The position numbers were made by a program, and so were the translations under genes. From the NCBI RefSeq assembly GCF_005893125.1, contig NZ_VCJS01000135.1, forward strand, positions 1-33,821: DNA of 33,821 bases. Reading direction: 5' to 3'. The notes below the pieces were generated by a model. That model was not told where the DNA came from. It made no database searches and saw only the letters and a program-made list of their open reading frames with translations. Below are positions 1 to 8,560 of this stretch, piece by piece (positions within the stretch are counted from its first letter, which is position 1; each line of letters starts with the position of its first letter). Source of the stretch: Nonomuraea basaltis (GTDB lineage: Bacteria > Actinomycetota > Actinomycetes > Streptosporangiales > Streptosporangiaceae).

Positions 1-19
1 AGATGTGTATCAGAGACAG
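1..19 (+). other. Residual transposase mosaic-end sequencing adapter
   Basis: The first 19 bases match the Tn5/Nextera mosaic end AGATGTGTATAAGAGACAG except for C instead of A at position 11. Translated, it gives MCIRDR, a peptide seen in databases as adapter contamination. It is library sequence and not genomic, and it marks a contig end. Nothing recognisable lies between it and the first gene at 256. Confidence 0.93.
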
Positions 20-255
20 AGACGATGGTCAAGAGCCCAGTCAGGACGAACGGCAACAATCGCCTCTTCAATGGCATGAGTCCTCCGTGATCACGGCAAT
101 GATCAGCACCGGATCGGCGTTCGTGGCCGGCCGGTGGCGGATGTATGCGGGGTTCGCGGTGATTTCGCGGGACTGTAGGCGATAGACACTAGGCGGCGGA
201 CGGTCGTACCGGGTAGCATCCCGTCGCCCTCGATTAGCACAAAATTCGCCTGTGG

Positions 256-1188
256 ATGGAGTGGAGCGGCGCCTTGTCAGCACCCGGCGGGATCGATCTC
301 CCTGTTGACATCGGAGAGGAAGCCAGCGTCCTGGCTGAGCGTGCTCTCGCGGTGGCAGGACGTTTTCAGCACGATGACGTCTTCCCTCTTCACAGCCACA
401 GCGTCGTGGAGATCGTCACCGTGATCGGCGGTGAGGGCTGTCACGTGTCCCCGCTGGGGCGTCAGGAACTGGTGGCCGGCGACGTCCTCGTGCTGCGGCC
501 CGGCGCCTGGCACGGATACGAGGACTGCCGGGCGCTCAACGTCTTCAACCTGTGCGTCGACCCCGCCCTGCTGCGCCGGGAGCTGAGCTGGGCCTGGGAG
601 GACCCGCTCCTCGGCTACCTCCTGCGCGACGGCCCCTACGCGCCGAAGCAGCACGGGATGCTGATCTTCCGGCTCGACGAGGCCTCGCTGGAGCGTTGCG
701 CCGGCCGATTGGACGCCCTGGCGGAACTCCGCGACCAACCCCTGCTGCGCTACCGCGGCGATGTCATCGGCCAGCTGACCCTCGTCCTGGGCGAGCTGGC
801 CCGCGCCGCCGACAACGCCCGCGACCCGCGAGAGCTCCTGTCGACCAGCCACTGTCATCCCACTGCCATGCAGGCCATACAGCTGCTGGAATCCCGCCTC
901 GCCCATCCCTGGACACTCGCCGGCCTGGCCGACGCGCTCCACCTGACCCCGAACTACCTCATCCGGATCTTCAAGTCGGCCACCGGCCTGCCCCCGATGG
1001 CCTACCTGACCCGCCACCGCGTGGAGATGGCGGCCATCCTGCTGATCAACACCCGGGACTCCATCGCCGAGGTCGCCGCCACGGTCGGCTGGCCGGACCA
1101 GAACTACTTCGCCCGGCGGTTCCGCGCCCACTTCGGGTTGAGCCCGTCGGCCTACCGCGCCCGCAGCATCCGGAACGGAAGATCCTGA
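256..1188 (+). CDS. AraC-family transcriptional regulator
   Basis: 310-residue regulator with the usual AraC layout. An N-terminal cupin-like sensor (about 35-130) holds HSHSVVEIVTVIGGEG and a GDVLVLRPGAWHGY stretch typical of sugar- or small-molecule-sensing arms. The C-terminal double helix-turn-helix (about 210-305) has WTLAGLADALHLTPNYL and the signature AEVAATVGWPDQNYFARRFR. It should bind DNA and act on an unidentified target; nothing on its right is co-directional. The ATG at 256 has no clear Shine-Dalgarno. A TTG at 274 lies 7 nt after GGAG (263-266), so the true start may be 274, shortening the protein by six residues without touching the cupin. The effector cannot be read from sequence. 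Confidence 0.93.
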   Translation: MEWSGALSAPGGIDLPVDIGEEASVLAERALAVAGRFQHDDVFPLHSHSVVEIVTVIGGEGCHVSPLGRQELVAGDVLVLRPGAWHGYEDCRALNVFNLCVDPALLRRELSWAWEDPLLGYLLRDGPYAPKQHGMLIFRLDEASLERCAGRLDALAELRDQPLLRYRGDVIGQLTLVLGELARAADNARDPRELLSTSHCHPTAMQAIQLLESRLAHPWTLAGLADALHLTPNYLIRIFKSATGLPPMAYLTRHRVEMAAILLINTRDSIAEVAATVGWPDQNYFARRFRAHFGLSPSAYRARSIRNGRS

Positions 1189-1301
1189 GCTTCACGCGGG
1201 GAGCGCGGCAGCGGCGGCCGTTGCCGCGAGACAGGCGGGGTTCAGCAAAGCCGGCTCAGAAAGCGGCGGATCACGGCGAGTGGCGTCACTGGGCAATCGA
1301 C

Positions 1302-1322
1302 CCAGGGGGGAGAGACCCCTGG
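1302..1322. terminator. Hairpin between convergent genes
   Basis: CCAGGGG (1302-1308) pairs with CCCCTGG (1316-1322) around a 7-nt loop. It sits 8 nt past the stop of the minus-strand DUF1801 gene and also faces the end of the AraC gene, so it can serve both. There is no T-tract, as is common in high-GC actinobacteria. Confidence 0.6.
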
Positions 1323-1330
1323 ACTGCGCC

Positions 1331-1783
1331 TCAGCTCACCGCCTGCTTCACGAGCGCACTGATCCGCGCCTCCACCTCGGCTGTCACCTCGGTCAGGGCG
1401 AAAGCGGCCGGCCACATCGTGCCGCCGTCCAGGTTCGCCTGATCGCTGAACCCGAGCATCGCGTAGCGTGTCTGGAACTTCGCCGCGGGCTGGAAGTGGC
1501 AGACGATTTTGCCGTCCAGCGCGTAGGCGGGCATGCCATACCAGAGCCTCGGCGCCAGGGCCGGGGCGCTGGTTGTGATGATGGCGTGGACGCGCTCGGC
1601 CAGGAGCCGGTCCGGGTGCTGCATCTCGGCGATCTTCGCGAGTACGTCCCGCATGTCCTGCGCCGCCTTGTCCGCACGTGACCTACGGCGCGCTGCCTTC
1701 TTCTGCTCTTGGGCGTGCTCCTTCATCGCGGCCCGCTCCTCGGCCGTGAATCCCTCGTACGTGCTGCTTTCGGTGCTGCTCAT
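1331..1783 (-). CDS. DUF1801 (YdhG-like) domain protein
   Basis: 150-residue cytosolic protein. After a charged, probably helical N-terminus (EERAAMKEHAQEQKKAARRR) comes the DUF1801 core with LWYGMPAYALDGKIVCHF, matching the family's YG-P-F/Y-G-P-V pattern. Biochemical function of the family is poorly defined. The ATG at 1783 follows AAGGAGG at good spacing, so a longer in-frame reading from 1858 is not used. It is the last gene of a minus-strand set (2887 to 1331) with two VOC-fold proteins, separated from its neighbour by 53 nt. DUF1801 and VOC genes often travel together in actinobacteria, which suggests a shared stress or detoxification role; that role is inference. Confidence 0.85.
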   Translation of the reverse strand: MSSTESSTYEGFTAEERAAMKEHAQEQKKAARRRSRADKAAQDMRDVLAKIAEMQHPDRLLAERVHAIITTSAPALAPRLWYGMPAYALDGKIVCHFQPAAKFQTRYAMLGFSDQANLDGGTMWPAAFALTEVTAEVEARISALVKQAVS

Positions 1784-1836
1784 GGCAGATTTCCTCCTTG
1801 AGGATCTTGATTTTCGGAATCGCCTTGCCGCGTGCC

Positions 1837-2448
1837 TCAGACGGATGCGGCCTCCCATACGAACCCGTCGGGGTCGGTGAAGGGCCCGGCATCGCTGCCG
1901 ATCAGGATCCGGCGCGATCCGGTGCCCTCCTGGGAGACGCCGGTGTCCTTGGCGAGGGCGCGGCGCGGGTAGAGCGCCAGCGTGACGGCCGACGACGGGG
2001 TGTCGAACTCGACGTACTTGCCGCCGAAGCTCTTGGCCACGGCCAGGCCGCGGTCGACGTAGAACCGCTTGCTCGCCTTGACGTCCGCCACTCCCAACAG
2101 GAGCGCGACCTGGTCGATGTGCCGGGCGGCAGGGCCGGTGTCCTTCTTCTTCGAGGTCGCGATCTTGCAGATCGTCCCGTCCGGGGCGCGTACGACGCCG
2201 CCGTAGCCCCAGAACCCCTTGGTGGCCGGCTTCAGCGTCGTGGCGCCGGCGTCGAGGGCGGCGCCGATGAAGGCATCGACGTTGCCCGGCTGGGACACCA
2301 CGAGTGACAGCGCGAACCCACGGAAGCCGGTCGTCGGCGCATCCGAGGCGCGTACGTTCACGTAGGGGCGCAAACCGAAGGCTTGGTAGAAGGCGTCCGC
2401 GGCCGTGGGGTCGGGAACTTCCAGGGTGACGGATGCGAAGGAGGTCAT
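1837..2448 (-). CDS. VOC family (glyoxalase/bleomycin-resistance fold) protein
   Basis: 203 residues with two VOC modules of paired beta-alpha-beta-beta-beta units: about 1-95 (MTSFASVTLEVPDPTAADAF...) and about 110-200 (HIDQVALLLGVADVKASKRFY ... GPFTDPDGFVWEAA). The family includes metal-dependent lyases, dioxygenases and antibiotic-binding proteins. Metal ligands are not obvious, so catalysis cannot be claimed. The ATG at 2448 follows AAAGGA. It is the middle gene of a three-gene minus-strand set: 82 nt after the upstream VOC gene and 53 nt before the DUF1801 gene. The same divergent promoter region with two dyads (2906-2983) probably controls the whole set. Confidence 0.88.
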   Translation of the reverse strand: MTSFASVTLEVPDPTAADAFYQAFGLRPYVNVRASDAPTTGFRGFALSLVVSQPGNVDAFIGAALDAGATTLKPATKGFWGYGGVVRAPDGTICKIATSKKKDTGPAARHIDQVALLLGVADVKASKRFYVDRGLAVAKSFGGKYVEFDTPSSAVTLALYPRRALAKDTGVSQEGTGSRRILIGSDAGPFTDPDGFVWEAASV

Positions 2449-2530
2449 GGCAGGTCCTTTGAGCGAGGTGGGTTTGTCGTCGTGTCGGCGGTCGTTTTAC
2501 GGGGCGGATATGGCAGGGGCAGGCCGGCGG

Positions 2531-2887
2531 TCACCGGTCCTGCAGGAGCCCGAGGACGTTGCCGTCGGGGTCGGTGACGGTGGCCACCAGGCGGCCGCCG
2601 CCCACCTCGTGCGCGGCCTCCTTCACGGTGGCCCCCGCGGCGGTCAACTCGGCCAGCTTCGCCTCGATATCCGGTACGTGCCAGTAGGCCACCGGCGAGG
2701 TCATGCCCTGCGGTCCACCGCCTGGCACCAGTCCGATGTGCTGGCCCTCGGCCTCGAAGCCGACGTAGTAGGACGAGTCGGTCTGCGGCGGGATACCGAG
2801 CAGGGCCGCGTACACCGCCTTGGCCTTGCTCAGGTCGGACACGGGGTGCAGCACGGTCTTGATTCCCTGGGTGGAAGAGCCGGTCAT
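2531..2887 (-). CDS. Single-domain VOC family protein
   Basis: 118-residue one-module VOC protein: TVLHPVSDLSKAKAVYAAL at the start, a YWHVPDIEAKLAELTAAGAT middle, and the family-typical C-terminal VATVTDPDGNVLGLLQ. Length fits a subunit that dimerises to form two active sites. The ATG at 2887 follows CAGGAG; a longer open frame reaching 3163 has no ribosome site and would cover the divergent promoter. It is first in the minus-strand set with a second VOC protein and a DUF1801 protein, and is divergent from the LuxR/ATPase regulator, which may control it. Confidence 0.88.
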   Translation of the reverse strand: MTGSSTQGIKTVLHPVSDLSKAKAVYAALLGIPPQTDSSYYVGFEAEGQHIGLVPGGGPQGMTSPVAYWHVPDIEAKLAELTAAGATVKEAAHEVGGGRLVATVTDPDGNVLGLLQDR

Positions 2888-2905
2888 GGTCACTCCTGTC
2901 GTCGT

Positions 2906-2920
2906 GGGTCGCATCGACCC
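2906..2920. promoter_or_regulatory. Perfect dyad GGGTCG-N3-CGACCC
   Basis: GGGTCG CAT CGACCC is an exact 6-3-6 inverted repeat, 19 bp upstream of the first VOC gene's start. The position fits an operator over the VOC-operon promoter. Which regulator binds is unknown. Confidence 0.5.
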
Positions 2921-2966
2921 GCTGTTTGCGTACTCACAGCTTTGCTTCCGGACCGGCCGACCCACA

Positions 2967-2983
2967 TCCGTGGTGACCACGGA
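2967..2983. promoter_or_regulatory. Perfect 17-bp palindrome in divergent promoter region
   Basis: TCCGTGGT G ACCACGGA is an exact 8-1-8 inverted repeat midway between the divergent VOC operon and the LuxR/ATPase gene. Its size fits a dimeric regulator site. The adjacent HTH-ATPase protein is the simplest candidate binder, but that is inference. Confidence 0.6.
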
Positions 2984-3047
2984 ACCGCCCACGGATCGAT
3001 GGCACGGATCGCGCACGGTGGCCACTGCGGATGGGGGTGCGGAGGAA

Positions 3048-5867
3048 ATGCGGCAAACTGGGACAGTGTTGGCAGCAGTGGAGATCTCGCCTCGGGAAGC
3101 CGAGGTACTGGAACTGGTCGGGGCCCATCTCAGCAACGCTGAGATCGCGGCACGGCTGTTCATCTCGGTGCGTACCGTGGAGAGTCACGTCTCCTCGCTG
3201 CTGCGCAAGCTGGAGGTGCCGGATCGGCGGGCGCTCGCCCAGCGTGCGCCCGAGCCGGCCGGCGCCGGCCCGTCTCACCCGGCACCGGTTCTACCGGCCC
3301 CGCTGACCTCGTTCATCGGCCGGGTGAGCGAGCAGGCCGAGCTGACCAAGATGATCAAGGCACACCGTCAAGTGACCGCGGTCGGTCCCGGCGGAGTGGG
3401 CAAGACCCGGCTCGCGTTGGCGGTGGCCGCGGAAGCAGCCGGCGAGTACTCCGACGGGGTGTGGTTCGTCGACCTCGTTCCGGTCACCGATCCGGACCTG
3501 ATCGCGACCGCGGTCGCCGGGGCGCTCGGCCTCGGTGAGCAGCCCGGCCGCGACATGACCGAGTCCGTGGTCGCCGCGCTGGCCGACCATCACGCGTTGC
3601 TGGTGCTGGACAACTGCGAGCACGTGGTGGACGGGGTGGCGCTGTTTCTCGAGCGGCTGCTGGGGACGTGCCCTCGAGTGTCGGTGCTGGCGACCAGCCG
3701 GGCACGGCTGATGGTGCCCTTCGAACGGGTGTATCCGGTCCCTCCGCTGTCGCTGGCCGACGACGGTGAGTCGGACGCGGTCGCGTTGTTCATGGAGCGG
3801 GCGGCGGCGGTGGGCCGGCCGCTGGATCCGCCACTGCGCGACCAGATCGCCTCCATCTGTGAGCGGCTGGATGGAATGGCGCTGGCGATCGAGCTGGCCG
3901 CCGCCCGGTATCCCACGCTCGGGCTCGACGGCATCACCGCCGCCCTGTCCCACCCGCTGCGGATGCTCACCGGCGGCTCCCGTGCCGATGAACGGCACCG
4001 TTCGGTGCGGGCGGCGCTGGACTGGAGCCATGCCCTGTTGGAGCCGGACGACAAGGCGCTACTGCGCCGGGTGTCGGTGTTCGTGGCGCCGTTCACCGCT
4101 ACGGCGGCGGCGGAGATCGCCGGGGCCGAGCAAGGCCTGGTCGCCGACGGACTGGCCCGGCTCGCCGAACAGAGCCTGCTGGTGGTGACGGCGTCCCCGG
4201 GCAGGACCGAGTACCGGGCGCTGGAGACCATCCGCCAGTACGGAACGGAACGGCTCACCGAGGCCGGTGAGCTGGTCGACGCTCGAGCCCGGCACCTTCG
4301 CTGGTGCCTGTCCATCGCCGCCGACCTGGCGGTGCCACGGGCGGACTGGCGGGCCCGCTTCGACCAGGTGGCCGACGAGCTTCGCGCGGCCCTCGCGTGG
4401 GCGGCCGACCAGCCAGATCAGCGCACCTACGCCTACGATCTCGCCCGGCACCTGGCGAAGCCGACCTTCACCCGTAACCTCATCGGCGAGTCCCAGCAAC
4501 GCTACGAGCAGGCCGCCGCCCTCGCCGACGACCCGGCCACCACCGCGTCGATGCTCCGGCAGGCCGCGGCCGTGGCCGGCTGCCGGATGCGAGGCGATGA
4601 CATGTACCGCCTGCAGCGCGCGGCCGCGGACGCCGCCCGTCGATCCGGGGACACCGCCGGTGCCGCCTGTGACCTGGCGACCGCCGCCACCAACGCGTAC
4701 CGGTTCTCGGGCAAGTTCGAGCGGATCCCGCCCCTGGAGGAGGCTCTCGCGCTGACCACCGAGGCACGGGAGCTGGCCGGCGACGACCTGGCCGCGCAGG
4801 CCGCGGTGGCACTGGCCGAGGCCGCGGTGCTCACCGACGCGTTCGGCGCCGTCCAGGGCCCGACCGACAACGCCGTGCCCGAGACGATCGCGCGCGCCGA
4901 GCGGGCGGTCGAGCTCGCCCGCCGGACCGGCGATCCGCTCGCCGAATCCGCCGCGCTCGACGCACTCACCGGCGCTCAGAGCTGGGCCGGTGACACGTTC
5001 GCCACCGCGGCCATGGCCCGGCGCCGGATCACGCTCCTGTCGTCCATGCCGATCTCGCCGACCGGCACCCAGGAGCTGATCGACGCACTCGGCATGGTCA
5101 CCGAGGCCAGCCTCGGCGCGGGGGATGTACCAGGCGCCCGCCGATGGGCACGGCAACTGGCCGACCATCCGTCGCTGGCGGAGGTCGGTCACCAAGCCAC
5201 GTGCCGGCTGCTGGTGGTCGAAGCGCTGGCGGGCGATGTCGACGAGGTGCTCACCGGCAGCGTCCGGTTCCTCGATGCGTGGCGGCGGGCAGGCAGCCCC
5301 ACCCGGTCGTTCCTCGGCCCGGCGGTGGCCGGTGTGGCGATGATCCACGGCCTCCGCGACGACCATGGCGCCCGGCGCGAATGGCAAGAGGTCCTCGATC
5401 AGCTCGGCACCCCACCAGAACATACCTACGGCTACGGGGCGATCTTCGACGCGATCCTCTTCCTGCACCACGGGCAGGCACCGCAGGCGCTGGAGCGGAT
5501 GGCGCCCGAGCCGGCCGAGGTGTGGAAATGGGTCACCTGGATCTGGCTCCACTGGTATGTGGCGCTGCGCGCCGAAGCTGCCGTGCTCGCCAGGGGCTCC
5601 GATGTCGGCGACCGCCTGGCCGAGGCTCGGACCGTCGTGGCCGGCAACCCAGTCGCCACTGCCATTGTGGAGCGGGCCCAAGCGCTGCTCGACAATGACC
5701 AGGAGCGGTTGCTCGCCACGGTAGATGCCTTTGACACCGCCGGCTGCCGCTATCAGTCGGCGCGGACCCTGGTGCTCGCCGGCGGCGACCATGCCGCCCG
5801 CGGCGCGGCCGCGCTGGCCGATCTCGGCATCGCCCCGATGGCCCTGCTCAGACCTCCAGTCAACTGA
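3048..5867 (+). CDS. LuxR-type HTH / NB-ARC-like ATPase transcriptional regulator
   Basis: 939 residues. The N-terminal LuxR/GerE helix-turn-helix (12-66) has SPREAEVLELVGAHLSNAEIA and RTVESHVSSLLRKL. A STAND-type NTPase follows: Walker A GPGGVGKT at 113-120, Walker B LLVLDNCEH near 184-192, and the WSHALLEPDDKALLRRVSVF winged-helix region after 330. The C-terminal half is helical and Ala-rich, like TPR-type sensor arms of this regulator class. In such proteins ligand binding releases the ATPase and allows DNA binding. The ATG at 3048 has GGAGG only 2 nt upstream, so GTG at 3066 or 3018 are alternatives; the HTH is complete with any of them. It is divergent from the VOC operon and 137 nt before an alpha/beta hydrolase. 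The HTH-first order is less usual than the C-terminal HTH of LAL regulators. Confidence 0.88.
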   Translation: MRQTGTVLAAVEISPREAEVLELVGAHLSNAEIAARLFISVRTVESHVSSLLRKLEVPDRRALAQRAPEPAGAGPSHPAPVLPAPLTSFIGRVSEQAELTKMIKAHRQVTAVGPGGVGKTRLALAVAAEAAGEYSDGVWFVDLVPVTDPDLIATAVAGALGLGEQPGRDMTESVVAALADHHALLVLDNCEHVVDGVALFLERLLGTCPRVSVLATSRARLMVPFERVYPVPPLSLADDGESDAVALFMERAAAVGRPLDPPLRDQIASICERLDGMALAIELAAARYPTLGLDGITAALSHPLRMLTGGSRADERHRSVRAALDWSHALLEPDDKALLRRVSVFVAPFTATAAAEIAGAEQGLVADGLARLAEQSLLVVTASPGRTEYRALETIRQYGTERLTEAGELVDARARHLRWCLSIAADLAVPRADWRARFDQVADELRAALAWAADQPDQRTYAYDLARHLAKPTFTRNLIGESQQRYEQAAALADDPATTASMLRQAAAVAGCRMRGDDMYRLQRAAADAARRSGDTAGAACDLATAATNAYRFSGKFERIPPLEEALALTTEARELAGDDLAAQAAVALAEAAVLTDAFGAVQGPTDNAVPETIARAERAVELARRTGDPLAESAALDALTGAQSWAGDTFATAAMARRRITLLSSMPISPTGTQELIDALGMVTEASLGAGDVPGARRWARQLADHPSLAEVGHQATCRLLVVEALAGDVDEVLTGSVRFLDAWRRAGSPTRSFLGPAVAGVAMIHGLRDDHGARREWQEVLDQLGTPPEHTYGYGAIFDAILFLHHGQAPQALERMAPEPAEVWKWVTWIWLHWYVALRAEAAVLARGSDVGDRLAEARTVVAGNPVATAIVERAQALLDNDQERLLATVDAFDTAGCRYQSARTLVLAGGDHAARGAAALADLGIAPMALLRPPVN

Positions 5868-6004
5868 ATCCCGGTTCGCGAATCATTCACCCCGCACGTT
5901 AAGGCCGGCGGAAGGAAACCATAAGGGCGCTCCGCCACCGTGGAACCATCGAAACCCACACGACCTGGTATCAACAAGACGTTGCGCTGAAGAGGAGAAC
6001 CACG

Positions 6005-6814
6005 ATGGGAACAGTCCGCTCGAAGGACGGCACCGTGATCGCATTCGACGAGTACGGCCCGGCCGACGCGCCGGCGATCGTCCACGTCTACGGCGCCACC
6101 GCACACCGCGCGGTGCAGCCCTCGCCGGCCGCCATCGCCGACGTCGCCGGCGACGACCTACGAGTGATCATCTTCGACCGGCGAGGACGCGGCGAGAGCA
6201 GCGACACCGAACCATACGATGTCCAGCGCGAGATCGAGGACATCGCGGCCCTCGTCGCCCACGCCGGCGGCCGCGCCACCTTGCTCGGGGAATCCTCCGG
6301 CGCCGTGCTGGCCCTCGAGGCCGCCCGCGCCGGGCTGCCGGTCGACGGCGTGGTGATGTTCGAGCCACCGTTCGTCGTCGACGACCAGCGGCCACCGGTG
6401 CCCGCCGATTACCTGCCGCAACTGGACGCGCTCATTGCCGAAGGCCGCCGAGAGGAGGCGCTGAAGCTGTTCACCGTCGAGTCCGTCGGCATCCCCGAAG
6501 AGTACCTCGGCGGCATGACCGCCATGCCGACCTGGGAGCCCGCGATCCAGGTCACACCTACTCTGCGCTACGACGGACGAATCATGGAAGGACTGATGGC
6601 CGGCGACCCCGCCCCCCTCCAGCGCTACGCCGACGTCACGACGCCGGTCCTCGTGCTTGTCGGCGAGCAAACCTTCCCGTTCCTGCCACCAGCAGCCACC
6701 GCGATCGCCGACGTGCTGCCCAAAGGCGAACTGCGACAGATTCCCACCGCCAACCACACCCTCACCGCCGAAGCGGTGGTGCCGGTGCTGCGCGAGTTCG
6801 TAACTGGGCACTGA
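6005..6814 (+). CDS. Alpha/beta hydrolase
   Basis: 269-residue alpha/beta-fold hydrolase. The oxyanion region is HVYGATAH (27-34), the IIFDRRGRGESS strand-loop precedes the nucleophile elbow GESSG (Ser97), and the likely catalytic His lies in ANHTL near the end. The acid is probably the Glu/Asp after the LVLVGE strand. There is no signal peptide, so it is cytosolic. Substrate is unknown; the class covers esterases, haloperoxidase-like enzymes and signal-molecule hydrolases. AGGAG precedes the ATG at good spacing. It follows the LuxR/ATPase regulator on the same strand after 137 nt and may be its target. Confidence 0.9.
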   Translation: MGTVRSKDGTVIAFDEYGPADAPAIVHVYGATAHRAVQPSPAAIADVAGDDLRVIIFDRRGRGESSDTEPYDVQREIEDIAALVAHAGGRATLLGESSGAVLALEAARAGLPVDGVVMFEPPFVVDDQRPPVPADYLPQLDALIAEGRREEALKLFTVESVGIPEEYLGGMTAMPTWEPAIQVTPTLRYDGRIMEGLMAGDPAPLQRYADVTTPVLVLVGEQTFPFLPPAATAIADVLPKGELRQIPTANHTLTAEAVVPVLREFVTGH

Positions 6815-7186
6815 CCCGGCCGCACAGGCAGATGACCAAGGCTCGTGCCTCAGTCCTCCAACACCGAGCCGAGCCTTGCCGGATCGTCCCGTAGGCCGGT
6901 CTTCCGTAGACATCGGCGCGGATCCGTAAGATCATCGCACCGTGCGACTGGTCCTGGTCGGCTCTCTGCGCGACCGGAGGACGCATGGTTCTACATACCC
7001 CACCAAACCGTGGGCACCAGAGCCACCATCAGACCTGGGTCGGTTCAGACGACCTTTCCACCCGGTGCTTGATTGTGCTTCTCTTAGATGCGGGGATTGG
7101 TGGTGGACGCTTGGCCGTGGAAGCGGGCAATTCGCTCACCAAACCGGCGAAGAGTATGTGCTCTCTGAGGGTGGTATCTGAAATCG
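6815..7186. other. Intergenic stretch, with weak hairpin at 6838-6877
   Basis: No gene is supported here. AAGGCTCG (6838-6845) can pair with CGAGCCTT (6870-6877) over a 24-nt loop and could be a weak terminator for the hydrolase. A 71-codon frame from 6985 has a good GGAGG but an implausible composition. Base composition falls toward the right, where the next genes are markedly less GC-rich. Confidence 0.4.
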
Positions 7187-8560
7187 ATGAAGCGCGATGA
7201 CTCCCGCTCCGTCAACGCCCTGCGTGCCACATCGCAGTTCGCGGCCTTGGAGCCGATTTGGGCTGGCATCAGTTCGACCATCCAGTTGCGGGTTCTGCTC
7301 GTGTTCGGAGCACTCTTCAACGAGCGCGTCTACGTGCATGACACCCAACTCGTTGACAACCCGCGAGTCGTGGGGGATTTCAGCAGGTCTGACCTGCGGG
7401 AGAGCAGTTTTTACCGCCTACTCAGAGAACTCATCACGGCAGGCGTCGTCGCGGTGGGGCTTCGGGAACACAACTACCTCTACCAAGAAGACAGGCTCGA
7501 TCCCTGCGATTCCCTGACCGACGTCCTGAACAGTTGGAAGAGGAACAGCCCGGACGGCAAGGGTTGGGTCATTTCACCCATCTCGGACGTACGCTCCAGG
7601 ATGATCGCAGAGCTCGACGGGATTCTCGCTGACGACAGGTCCGTTGTCGTCCGCTACGACTATGCGAAGACCAAGGACGACTTCATGCGGCAGGTTCGCG
7701 AGGCAGCGAACTCGCCGGACTCAGTGCTGGCCGGCCTCCTAGCACAGCAGCCGATCGAGCTGCGGAGGCGTTATGACAAGATCCTTTCGAGGCCGCGGTT
7801 CTCGCATACGCCGATCTTCGCGCTGCTGCACGATTCCGGATTGCCGGTCGCCAGCGAACTGATCCAGATCCATGGGCTCTTCGACGAAACCGCGCACGCA
7901 AGGGCGTTCAACGCGCGAGTTCTGGGGTCTGACTGGGATTCCGAACGGGGCACGGGTCTAGCTGAGGCTGTCCTCACCAATGGAGAGATCGAGCAGAGGC
8001 AGGCCGGGCCCCGGCTGGACGCAGCGGAACTCGTGGAGGCGGCCTACCGCATGGTCGAAGGGCCGTCGCCCGACCTGCTCGCCATGCTTCGCGTCGAAGA
8101 AATCATGGAGTTGCGCGAGCAGGCCAGAGAGCTTTTCGAGATCCAGTCGTACTTCGAAGTCTCTGACGCTCGCGACCCGGACGACGCGCTGGCCACCGCC
8201 TTGGCCGACTGTGCCGCCGACTACTGGCAGCACATATGCGACCATATCCGGGCAACACGCCCGCATCTGACGGTCAAGCCCACCAGTCTCGGCATCTTCC
8301 TGCGCAGGAAGATGCCGAGACTGGCAAAGATGGCCGAGCAGTTCGCGACGACCGGCCTGTCCACGCTCACCGAGGTGGCACTCGATTCAGTGCCTTTCGT
8401 TGGAAGCAGCCTGGGCGAGGAGTCAAAGCGCCGCATGCTGAAGCACGCGAACCTTGAGTTCGTGTTTTTCACGGAGTCGTCGCGCATGCGGGAGTTGAGG
8501 AACTTCTATCCGCACCGAGGCTGGATCTCCTCTGACACGAGATCGATCAAGAGTCGGTGA
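7187..8560 (+). CDS. Hypothetical 457-residue protein, no recognised family
   Basis: I do not recognise this protein. It is soluble and mostly helical by eye, with no signal peptide, membrane span or cysteine cluster. Its N-terminal 100 residues resemble a winged-helix-like region (LRESSFYRLLRELITAGVVAVGL), which is suggestive only. The middle is charged (RYDYAKTKDDFMRQVREA) and the C-terminal third has basic helices (LGIFLRRKMPRLAKMAEQF). The ATG at 7187 has only a distant GAGGGTGG. The stop overlaps a GTG start of the FkbM gene by 4 nt, implying coupled translation. Composition differs from neighbours: one sampled 60-base line (7261-7320) is 57% GC against 78% for 6241-6300. That supports transfer. 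It may be the effector or partner of the methyltransferase. Confidence 0.8.
   Translation: MKRDDSRSVNALRATSQFAALEPIWAGISSTIQLRVLLVFGALFNERVYVHDTQLVDNPRVVGDFSRSDLRESSFYRLLRELITAGVVAVGLREHNYLYQEDRLDPCDSLTDVLNSWKRNSPDGKGWVISPISDVRSRMIAELDGILADDRSVVVRYDYAKTKDDFMRQVREAANSPDSVLAGLLAQQPIELRRRYDKILSRPRFSHTPIFALLHDSGLPVASELIQIHGLFDETAHARAFNARVLGSDWDSERGTGLAEAVLTNGEIEQRQAGPRLDAAELVEAAYRMVEGPSPDLLAMLRVEEIMELREQARELFEIQSYFEVSDARDPDDALATALADCAADYWQHICDHIRATRPHLTVKPTSLGIFLRRKMPRLAKMAEQFATTGLSTLTEVALDSVPFVGSSLGEESKRRMLKHANLEFVFFTESSRMRELRNFYPHRGWISSDTRSIKSR

Noticed and set aside
4059..5792. 577-codon open frame antisense to the LuxR/ATPase gene
   Set aside because: A GC-rich shadow: Gly/Arg/Gln/His-rich composition, no motif, and fully covered by a gene with clear domains.
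6985..7200. 71-codon plus-strand frame with a good GGAGG upstream, overlapping the 457-aa gene
   Set aside because: Its translation (MVLHTPPNRGHQSHHQTW...) has no protein-like pattern and no visible family. A single good ribosome site is not enough.
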